In this document: positions 1 to 5,581 of the stretch, piece after piece
Layout of the letters: every line of letters begins with the position of its first letter
Numbering within the stretch: the first letter of the stretch is position 1
Assembly (NCBI GenBank): GCA_003219345.1
Contig: QHOP01000450.1
Coordinates: 1-8,334, forward strand
Direction of reading: 5' to 3'
DNA from: Verrucomicrobiota bacterium
GTDB lineage: Bacteria > Verrucomicrobiota > Verrucomicrobiia > Limisphaerales > AV2
Length of the DNA stretch: 8,334 nucleotides
Translations under genes and position numbers: made by a program
Notes under the pieces: generated by a model
Databases searched by the model: none
Told to the model about the DNA's origin: nothing
Seen by the model: the letters and a program-made list of their open reading frames with translations, nothing else

Positions 1-1
1 G

Positions 2-727
2 TTCGTGTGCCTGGCGCAGGATGAACCAGGCCCGGCGGAGTCACGCCGTCGCACGGTCATCCGGGAAAAACTCTTTCCCACGCCGTCATTGTGGGCGTTC
101 TTCGTTGTCATGAGTTTCCTTTTCGGTATGCGCGACTTTACCGGCAGCAGCATGGGCAGCCTCGGCTCGCTGTTCATGCAAAACGCGTATGGGTTCAATC
201 TCAAGGAAACCGGCGTGGCGCTGAGCGCGATGTTTCTGGCGTCGGTGGTCAGTAATCCTCTGTTTGGTCACCTGAGCGACCGCGGGCGAATTCGCTGGAC
301 GTGCGCGGTGCTGCTCGTGGCTGTGGCGTTGGTCGGGATTTTCCCTCGGGTCCCGGCGCAATGGCTGATTCCGACGTTCGCGCTGTATGGCTTTTTCTTC
401 CTGGCGAGCTACCCGATGGTTGAAGCTGCGCTGATGGAGTCGGTGCCCGACGCCGTGCGTGGACGTGTGTTTGGAGTTTTCATCACGTTCGGCGGCCTGA
501 TTGGCAACCTGTCGCACTGGATGGTCGGCAACTGGGTGAAAGGCCTGGGCGCCAGGGCGCATTCGCCCGACAGTTATTACCGGCTCTACGGTTTACTGTC
601 GCTTTTGCTGGTTCTCTCGCTGCTTGGGTTGCCCTGCCTGCACGCAATCCGGCGACGGGAAGAACTGGCGGGTAAGGGCGCGGTTGGTTTGTCGCCAGCC
701 GCCATTCGCAATCCGCAATTCGAATGA
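2..727 (+). CDS. MFS transporter, C-terminal half (5' end outside window)
   Basis: This is the C-terminal half of a major facilitator superfamily transporter. The frame is open to the window edge, so the true start and first six helices lie upstream. Counting from the GTG at 5, hydrophobic helices lie roughly at residues 28-48, 68-88, 98-113, 120-141, 153-177 and 193-214, as expected for TM7-TM12. Between the second and third of these sits G-H-L-S-D-R-G-R, the MFS motif-A type loop found after TM2 and again after TM8. RGRVFGVF before the fifth helix is also typical of MFS proteins. The substrate cannot be told from this half. The last ~18 residues (GKGAVGLSPAAIRNPQFE) are not transporter-like and are encoded by a short repetitive stretch. 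The stop overlaps the next start by 4 nt (ATGA), so the acyl-CoA reductase is probably translationally coupled to it. Confidence 0.85.
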   Translation, partial: FVCLAQDEPGPAESRRRTVIREKLFPTPSLWAFFVVMSFLFGMRDFTGSSMGSLGSLFMQNAYGFNLKETGVALSAMFLASVVSNPLFGHLSDRGRIRWTCAVLLVAVALVGIFPRVPAQWLIPTFALYGFFFLASYPMVEAALMESVPDAVRGRVFGVFITFGGLIGNLSHWMVGNWVKGLGARAHSPDSYYRLYGLLSLLLVLSLLGLPCLHAIRRREELAGKGAVGLSPAAIRNPQFE

Positions 728-2085
728 ACTTGCCGAACTATTTTCTGGCCGATCTTCCGGCGGGCGCAACGTTGAACGCCACGATGATTTCCGAGGCGTG
801 CCACGCCCTGAAACGCAATCGCGACCAGTATCTGGCAGGCCGTCCAACCCAAAGTTTGATCTCCACTCTCAGCGACCTGGCGGAGAGCTGGCTCGATGCT
901 CACTACCGGTTCAGACAACTCGCTCTGCAACTCGGTCCGCAAACCAGCGGGTTTTCCGTCGCAACGTTCTCGGCGGGTCTGGATGCATTCTTCCGCCAAC
1001 TGACCGCGGATAATTTGCATGCCTTGCTGCAACAGGAACTCGGCCATGTCCATCGACTCGACCGGTTCGTTGCCACCGCCGGCGAACACAAAGCACAACG
1101 CACCGCGCTGGCGACGGGGCCGCGCCTGCTGGTCCACATCGCCGCCGGCAACCTGCCCAGCCCGACGGTGATGAGCGTGGTGCTGGGACTGCTGGTGCGC
1201 TCCGGTCAATTCGTCAAATGCGCCACCGGCGCGGACCTGCTGCCGCGTTTGTTCGCCCACTCGATTTACGAAGTTGAACCAAAACTCGGCGCCTGTTTGG
1301 AAATCGCTGTCTGGAAAGGCGGCAGAACTGATTTGGAGCAGGCGCTCTATAGCGGGGCGGATTGCGTCACGGCCATCGGCAGCGACGAAACGCTGACGCA
1401 GGTCCGCCGTCATCTGCCGGCGAACGTTCGTTTCCTCGGTTACGGGCATCGCGTCAGTTTCGGCTACTTCGCGCAAGAGGTTCTGTCGAGTTACGGCGCG
1501 AAAAAAATCGCCGCGAAAGCCGCCGCTGATGTGGTCGCCTGGAACCAGCTTGGTTGTCTGTCGCCGCATCTGTTTTACGTGGAGCGCGGAGGCGCGGTTT
1601 CACCTGAACTCTTCGCCGAAATGTTGGCCGACGAACTGGCCAGACTTGAAGCCGTCGAACCGCGCGGGGAAATTTCACCAGACGAAGCGGCAGCCATCGC
1701 CTCGCGCCGCGCCCTGTATGAAGTCCGCGCCGCGGCGTCGAACGACACGCGGCAGTGGCAAAGCGAGGGTTCGACCGCGTGGACGGTCGTTTATGAAGCC
1801 GACACGGGCTTCCAATTGTCATGCCTTAACCGGTTCATTTATGTGAAACCGGTGACCCATCTCGCCGAGACGCTCCGGGCGGCCGAGCCGATGCGCGGCA
1901 AAGTTTCGACGGTGGGATTGGCCGCGACGGGGATGAGAGCCGAACAACTGGCAATCGAACTCGCCCGTTGGGGCGTCACACGCATTTGCCCCATTGGGCA
2001 AATGCAAACCCCCCCGCTGACGTGGCGGCACGACGGGCGGCCCGGTCTTGGCGACCTGGTGACCTGGACGGATTGGGAACAATGA
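724..2085 (+). CDS. LuxC-family acyl-CoA reductase
   Basis: This 453-residue protein belongs to the LuxC acyl-CoA reductase family (aldehyde-dehydrogenase superfamily), which reduces acyl-CoA or enzyme-bound acyl groups to fatty aldehyde with NADPH. The glycine-rich segment LVHIAAGNLPSPTV (136-149) matches the family's cofactor-side motif. WNQLGCLSPH (273-282) carries the expected catalytic cysteine, Cys278. The C-terminal RICPIGQMQTPPLTWRHDGR (420-439) is the usual LuxC ending. The length is close to the family norm of about 480. The ATG overlaps the MFS stop and has no clear Shine-Dalgarno, which suggests coupling. No luciferase (luxAB) is visible, so the aldehyde probably feeds lipid or secondary metabolism; a LuxE-like acyl ligase could lie upstream, outside the window. 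The family is clear; the physiological substrate is unknown. Confidence 0.88.
   Translation: MNLPNYFLADLPAGATLNATMISEACHALKRNRDQYLAGRPTQSLISTLSDLAESWLDAHYRFRQLALQLGPQTSGFSVATFSAGLDAFFRQLTADNLHALLQQELGHVHRLDRFVATAGEHKAQRTALATGPRLLVHIAAGNLPSPTVMSVVLGLLVRSGQFVKCATGADLLPRLFAHSIYEVEPKLGACLEIAVWKGGRTDLEQALYSGADCVTAIGSDETLTQVRRHLPANVRFLGYGHRVSFGYFAQEVLSSYGAKKIAAKAAADVVAWNQLGCLSPHLFYVERGGAVSPELFAEMLADELARLEAVEPRGEISPDEAAAIASRRALYEVRAAASNDTRQWQSEGSTAWTVVYEADTGFQLSCLNRFIYVKPVTHLAETLRAAEPMRGKVSTVGLAATGMRAEQLAIELARWGVTRICPIGQMQTPPLTWRHDGRPGLGDLVTWTDWEQ
1982..2005. repeat. Perfect 10-bp hairpin inside the acyl-CoA reductase gene
   Basis: The arms gcatttgccc (1982-1991) and gggcaaatgc (1996-2005) are exact reverse complements around a 4-nt loop (catt). 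They lie about 80 nt before the stop, within the codons for the conserved C-terminal ICPIGQMQ segment. No T-run follows, so this is not a standard terminator. It may be chance produced by a conserved peptide, or an mRNA structure. Confidence 0.5.
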
Positions 2086-2133
2086 AGTCAACAACCTCCG
2101 GCAGAGCCGGAAGCTTCCCAACATCATCATGAG

Positions 2134-2499
2134 ATGAAAATGGAACTGCGCAGAACTTTTCAGTTCGAAGCGGCGCACCTGCTGCCGAAGCTGCCGGCCG
2201 CGCATAAATGCCGCAGACTGCACGGCCACAGTTTTCAGGCGGAAATTGTCGTCGCCGGCGAATGCGATCCGCAGCTCGGCTGGCTGATGGATTACGCGGA
2301 CATTACCGAAGCGTTCAAGCCGCTCTGGGAACAACTCGATCACCGTTATCTCAACGAAATCCCCGGTCTGGAAAACCCGACCAGCGAAAACATCGCGGTC
2401 TGGATTTGGGAACACTTGAGACCGAAGCTGCCGTTGTTGAGTGAAGTTGTCGTCGCCGAGACGTGCACGGCGCGGTGTGTTTATCGCGGGCAAGCGTGA
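2134..2499 (+). CDS. queD: 6-carboxy-5,6,7,8-tetrahydropterin synthase (QueD)
   Basis: QueD converts 7,8-dihydroneopterin triphosphate to 6-carboxytetrahydropterin, the second step of 7-deazaguanine (preQ0/queuosine) synthesis in the cytoplasm. The 121 residues match the usual 115-130. The zinc ligands are visible as His15 in F-E-A-A-H and the two histidines of HGHS at 30-33. The catalytic cysteine is in KCRRLHGH (Cys26). LDHRYLN (68-74), NPTSEN (81-86) and E-T-C-T-A-R (109-114) are the other signature segments. Two starts are possible: ATG at 2134 or ATG at 2140; the second has a GAG five to six nt upstream and may be the true one. It sits 48 nt after the acyl-CoA reductase, with a short 6-bp stem (2097-2102/2106-2111) in the gap. 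No other queuosine gene is in the window. Confidence 0.93.
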   Translation: MKMELRRTFQFEAAHLLPKLPAAHKCRRLHGHSFQAEIVVAGECDPQLGWLMDYADITEAFKPLWEQLDHRYLNEIPGLENPTSENIAVWIWEHLRPKLPLLSEVVVAETCTARCVYRGQA

Positions 2500-2507
2500 A
2501 GCTTGCC
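2489..2507. repeat. Hairpin across the queD stop codon (convergent gene end)
   Basis: ggcaagc (2489-2495) and gcttgcc (2501-2507) form a 7-bp stem around gtgaa, which contains the queD TGA. It lies in the 18-nt space between two converging genes, where a shared bidirectional terminator would be expected. Neither strand has a U-run after the stem, so terminator function is only a guess. Confidence 0.35.
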
Positions 2508-2517
2508 TTCACGAGGA

Positions 2518-3288
2518 TCACCAAAGAGCCAGGCATTCATCTTCCAGGTTGCTGCTCCAGCCTCGATATTGCTTCATCTGCGCCACGGGCTTCCAGGTGA
2601 CGGAGCCATCCAGCAGACCGACATTGCCGCCGACCGCCCCGATGTCCTTCGGGTTGGCGCCCTTCGCGTTGGAATTGGAGAAATCTCCATTCCGCAGGAT
2701 GGGCCCTCGCGCGCCGTGAGGAGCGAAAGTATTGCCATAAGTCGGCGACCAGTCATTCATGTCGGCGACCAGCGGCAGCGAACTGTTGTCACCCAGTGTT
2801 TGCGGAGAAATCCAGGGAATGAACCTGCCGCCATCGGTCGGCCAGGGGGTTCTGGCATGGCCGCCGAGGTAGTTGTAGCCGATGACAAATCCATACAATC
2901 CCACGTCCCAGCCCTTCGCGGTGTTAAATGGTTTCCCCAGGCTTGGACACTCGATGATTTTTTGCGAGCCCGCGTATTCAATCAGTGCCTGTCTTGTCTC
3001 CCGCGGGATGACAGGCGTGTATTCATACCCTGCGACAGTCTGGTTGGTGGGGGAGCTGCTGGGGACCCGGTCGCCATGCTCGTTGCCATACATGTGGATC
3101 GCCAGAATGAACTGGCGCAAATTGCTTTTGCACGTCGTGCGCCTGGCTCGTTCCTTAGCGTTCGCCAACGCCGGGAACAACAGCGCCGCCAGAACCGCGA
3201 TGATGGCAATGACGACCAACAATTCGATCAACGTGAACGCCCGTTGTTGAACGAGCTGCGCGTCCCGCCCTTTTGTGAGCCGCTCCAT
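2518..3288 (-). CDS. Type II secretion-type pseudopilin (prepilin N-terminal methylation domain)
   Basis: This 256-residue protein has the prepilin-type cleavage/methylation N-terminus found in G-type pseudopilins. A short basic leader (MERLTKGRDAQLVQQRA) is followed by FTLIELLVVIAIIAVLAALL. Cleavage is expected between Ala17 and Phe18, and Glu22 is the conserved +5 residue. Ala rather than the usual Gly at -1 is a tolerated variant. After the helix, NAKERARRTTCKSNLRQF is typical of the large paralogous pseudopilin families of Verrucomicrobiota, Planctomycetes and Lentisphaerae. The C-terminal GGNVGLLDGSV corresponds to the 'H-x9-DG' region of that family, but the histidine position is a glycine. 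A purine-rich GAGAGGG lies just upstream of the ATG. No other secretion gene is adjacent, so this is probably an orphan surface or matrix protein processed by a prepilin peptidase; its function is unknown. Confidence 0.9.
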   Translation of the reverse strand: MERLTKGRDAQLVQQRAFTLIELLVVIAIIAVLAALLFPALANAKERARRTTCKSNLRQFILAIHMYGNEHGDRVPSSSPTNQTVAGYEYTPVIPRETRQALIEYAGSQKIIECPSLGKPFNTAKGWDVGLYGFVIGYNYLGGHARTPWPTDGGRFIPWISPQTLGDNSSLPLVADMNDWSPTYGNTFAPHGARGPILRNGDFSNSNAKGANPKDIGAVGGNVGLLDGSVTWKPVAQMKQYRGWSSNLEDECLALW

Positions 3289-3423
3289 CTTTCCCTCTCG
3301 GTTAAGACTCTGCTACGGACAAGTTGTTCCGAAGTTAATCGCTTTCTCCGCAGATGAGAAGTGCGCGTTTTGACCGCAAGTTATCTTGCGCTGAATCGAT
3401 AATAGGATATAAGCAGCGCCACC

Positions 3424-4041
3424 ATGTTCAAAGGCCTCATCGACTGGTATTTGGATTCCCTGGAATCGGGTGGCTATCCAGTCATCGCGTTGCTCATGGC
3501 GATCGAAAGCTCGATCCTGCCGCTGCCAAGCGAATTCGTAATTCCACCCGCGGCTCACCTTGCGCACACGAAAGGCAACCTCAGTATGGCGGGAATCATC
3601 CTCGCCGGAACTGCCGGCTCCTGGCTGGGCGCGACGGTGATGTATTGGATGTCGCGCCTTGCGGGCCGACCGGTGGTGTTGCGTTATGGCCGATACGCTT
3701 TCATTCCACCGCAGAAAGTCGAGGGAGCGGAACGCTGGGCGGCGCGGTTCGGTTCGGTGGGCATTTTCATTTCGCGCCTGCTCCCGGTCGTGCGGCACCT
3801 CATCGGCATTCCGGCCGGAATCGTGCGGATGGATTACCGCCTGTTTTCGCTCTACACACTGCTCGGTTCCGCGGTCTGGTGCGCGGTGCTCTGCTGGGTC
3901 GGCGTCAAAGCGGGACAGGATGAGGCGTTGATGAAAGGCGAACTGCATCGCGTCACGCTATGGGTCGTCGGCGCGTTTCTCGTGCTCGGCGGCATGTACT
4001 ACCTCTTCGTTCACCGCCACATGAAGGCGGAAAGGAAGTAG
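3424..4041 (+). CDS. DedA/VTT-domain inner-membrane protein
   Basis: This is a 205-residue member of the DedA (SNARE-associated/VTT) family. These are polytopic inner-membrane proteins linked to phospholipid (undecaprenyl-phosphate or phosphatidylethanolamine) flipping and envelope homeostasis. The N-terminal re-entrant motif is seen as AIESSILPLPSEFVIPPAA, with Glu28, Pro33, Pro35 and Glu37. A G-x3-G-x4-Y segment (65-74) follows, then the family's hallmark F-x-S-R-x2-P-x2-R (Arg118, Pro121, Arg124) and AGIVRMDYRLF (131-141). The C-terminal helix is at about 178-198, with a basic tail. The length is typical. The ATG has no Shine-Dalgarno, and a TATAAG hexamer lies only 10 nt upstream, so the mRNA may be leaderless. 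It is transcribed divergently from the pseudopilin gene. The family is sure; the transported lipid is not. Confidence 0.92.
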   Translation: MFKGLIDWYLDSLESGGYPVIALLMAIESSILPLPSEFVIPPAAHLAHTKGNLSMAGIILAGTAGSWLGATVMYWMSRLAGRPVVLRYGRYAFIPPQKVEGAERWAARFGSVGIFISRLLPVVRHLIGIPAGIVRMDYRLFSLYTLLGSAVWCAVLCWVGVKAGQDEALMKGELHRVTLWVVGAFLVLGGMYYLFVHRHMKAERK

Positions 4042-4106
4042 TGGGCCGCGGAACCATTCTCCTGGGCTGCTTCATCCCTGACGACGAATTGAAGGACAGT
4101 GAAATA

Positions 4107-4173
4107 CGCGAACCACACGAAACGCCAATGGAAATCCAGGATCTCTTTTTTGGCGTTTTTCACGTGGTTCGCG
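4107..4173. repeat. Bipartite palindromic element between converging genes
   Basis: An outer stem of 10 bp (4107-4116 with 4164-4173) and an inner stem of 9 bp (4120-4128 with 4150-4158) are separated by a small asymmetric bulge and close on a 21-nt loop. The element lies 65 nt after the dedA stop and 68 nt before the dehydrogenase stop on the other strand, so it could act as a two-way terminator or RNA-stabilising structure. The T-runs are inside the fold, not after it. The cgaaccacacgaaacg style of the arms resembles short dispersed repeats I recall from Verrucomicrobiota genomes; this was not checked. Confidence 0.6.
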
Positions 4174-4241
4174 GTTTGAACTGAAAGCAGACGCCCAAAT
4201 CCAGGTGCGAACAGAGATTTGACGCGGGTGGAGACGCAGAA

Positions 4242-5229
4242 TCACTCGTGGACACGGATGAGCGTTTTGACCGCCCGGTTGCCGGCAGCCATGGATTGAA
4301 ACAACTCAGGCAATCGGCTCAACGGACATTCGCCATCCACGAAGTCGTCGGCCTGGATGACTCCGGCTTCAATCAATTCCAGCGCGCGGCGGACGGTCCG
4401 CGGCGTGTGATGGAAGCTGGCGAGCAACGTGAGGCCGCAATAGTGGACGCGCGCTGTGTCGAGCGAAACGACCGTGCCGGAAGGACAGCCGCCAAAGAAA
4501 TTCACCAGGCCGCCCTTGCGCGCCAGTTGAACAGCCGCTTCCCACGTCTCCGGCTTGCCGACCGCTTCGATAACAACGTCAAAAACCGGGTTCAGTGCCG
4601 TCGCAACTGCTTTGACCAGGTCCGGTTGCTCCGCGATGTCCACAACTTGACTGGCGCCGAGTCGTCGAGCGGCTTCCAAGCGGTTTGCCCCACGGCCAGC
4701 CACCGTGACAACGCAGCCTGAATGCTTCGCCAAGGCGACGAACATCAGGCCGATCGGCCCGGAGCCGATGACCAGCACGCGTTGACCGGCGCGCAGTTTC
4801 AAATCCTCGACGCCCTGCACGACGCATGCGAGCGGTTCGATCAACGCGGCGTCACGAAAATCCGTCTCGGGTTTGAGACGCAACAGGTTTTTCTCCACGA
4901 GGCGGGCGGGCACGACGATGGACTCGGCGTAAGCGCCGTTCAAAAACAGCAAGTCATCGCAGAGATTTTCCTGACCTTGGCGACAATAGAAACACGTTCC
5001 ACAAGGCGCGGAATTGGCGACGACGACTCGATCACCGACACGCCAGTTGCTAAGCCCGTCCCGGTGGCACGATCATTTTCGCATGGTATCCGCGCTTGAA
5101 AACTTTCAAATCGGTCCCGCAGGTCAGCGCCGCTTGAATATCAATCCGCACTTCGCCGGGCTGAAGCGGGCGGTCCGCGACCTCTTCGATTCTGATCTGC
5201 TCTTGGCCGTATAAGATCGCCGCTTTCAT
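4242..5229 (-). pseudogene. Zinc-dependent medium-chain alcohol dehydrogenase, internal deletion and frameshift
   Basis: This was a zinc-dependent NAD(P) dehydrogenase of the sorbitol/threonine dehydrogenase type. The first part (5229-5050) reads MKAAILYGQEQIRIEE... with catalytic-zinc Cys37 in LTCGTDLK, and stops after 59 residues. The rest is in the +1 frame, open from 5072 to 4242. It carries NWRVGDRVVVAN, the structural-zinc site C-x2-C-x2-C-x7-C (CGTCFYCRQGQENLC), the third catalytic-zinc region LIEPLACV, a Rossmann VIGSGPIGLM, and a complete C-terminus. Between VPP and NWRVGD about 15-20 residues are missing, including the G-H-E zinc/catalytic motif, so a simple one-base frameshift does not explain it. 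As given, neither fragment could be an active enzyme. It stands alone on the minus strand, converging with dedA. The original substrate is unknown. An assembly error is possible but would have to remove tens of bases. Confidence 0.82.
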
Positions 5230-5310
5230 TGCGGCACGTTAGCGGATGGACAGCGAAGCATTCAACGGCGATTCCAACAGGTTGAAACGGGTGTGGCGGG
5301 CGTACTCGCG

Positions 5311-5366
5311 AGCCGACGTGAGTCCGCCCTGAGTATTTGAGAGTGCGCGGACTGACGTCCGCGGCT
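5311..5366. repeat. Imperfect palindrome, 'agccg-acgt-agtccg' arms
   Basis: Left arm segments agccg (5311-5315), acgt (5316-5319) and agtccg (5321-5326) pair with cggact (5348-5353), acgt (5355-5358) and cggct (5362-5366). There is one G/G mismatch and a 3-nt bulge; the loop is 21 nt. It is a different sequence family from its neighbour at 5416-5513, but has the same size and loop length. It looks like a decayed REP-type unit. Confidence 0.6.
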
Positions 5367-5415
5367 ACCTGATCGTGGGTAGTTCCCACGGTTTTCCAAC
5401 CGCACATTGGGACCA

Positions 5416-5513
5416 TGAACCCTGGCGTAGCGGCGTCTCGGCAGAGCGCCGCAATTCGTGGGAACAACAGCCAGCGGCGCTCTGCCGAGACGCCGCTACG
5501 GGGATAGGGTTCA
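5416..5513. repeat. Large palindrome with perfect 27-bp arms
   Basis: The 27 nt at 5426-5452 are exactly the reverse complement of 5474-5500, with a 21-nt loop. Beyond a small internal loop (2 nt on the left, 5 on the right) the pairing resumes for 8 bp (tgaaccct 5416-5423 with agggttca 5506-5513). The arms are GC-rich, centred on gcggcgtctcggcagagcgc. A structure this long and perfect cannot be chance, and perfect arms imply recent origin or active maintenance. It resembles REP/BIME-type or miniature-inverted-repeat elements. It has no coding capacity, no clear target-site duplication and no U-run for termination. I recall similar motifs scattered in Verrucomicrobiota intergenic DNA, unchecked here. 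Confidence 0.9.
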
Positions 5514-5581
5514 GGGGTTCCAGCGCGAGCATTTTCATTTCGGGGAAATCTCTCATTCAATAAAAACATCTGAGGGTACCG

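Larger units (their letters stand above)
5230..5581. other. 352-nt non-coding region with palindromic elements
   Basis: This lies between the broken dehydrogenase and alr, both on the minus strand. I see no gene in it: the long open frames across it are created by the palindromes and resemble no family. From left to right it holds about 80 nt of plain sequence, an imperfect palindrome (5311-5366), a small 6-bp hairpin (5374-5379/5385-5390), the large palindrome (5416-5513), and an A/T-richer stretch (5530-5575) just downstream of the alr stop. It may contain the operon's 3' end and a promoter for the dehydrogenase, but I cannot point to either. Confidence 0.7.

Noticed and set aside
586..1569. 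327-codon open frame on the minus strand
   Set aside because: It is antisense to the clear acyl-CoA reductase gene, rich in Arg/Gln/Ala, and matches no family I know; it is a by-product of GC-rich codon use.
2503..3357. 284-codon open frame on the plus strand
   Set aside because: It lies antisense to the pseudopilin gene, whose N-terminal motif is unmistakable; the translation has no recognisable domain.
3289..3423. TTGACC (3370-3375) with GATAAT (3398-3403) as a sigma-70 promoter
   Set aside because: Each hexamer is good but the spacer is 22 nt, too long for a standard promoter.
3418..3426. gccaccatg, a perfect match to a eukaryotic Kozak context
   Set aside because: Gene content and density are bacterial; this is coincidence.
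3313..3948. 211-codon open frame on the minus strand
   Set aside because: It is antisense to dedA, has charged low-complexity composition and no family features.
4145..4160. T-runs that might mark a rho-independent terminator after dedA
   Set aside because: The runs lie inside the loop and inner arm of the palindrome rather than after a stem, so the standard terminator layout is absent.
5426..5500. CRISPR-like repeat pair
   Set aside because: There are only two copies and they are in opposite orientation around a 21-nt loop, which is a palindrome and not a direct-repeat array; no cas gene is near.
5141..5569. 142-codon open frame on the minus strand across the intergenic region
   Set aside because: It is made by reading through the palindromes and overlaps the dehydrogenase N-terminus in the wrong frame; the SGVSAERR and AALCRDAAT peptides are translations of the two arms.
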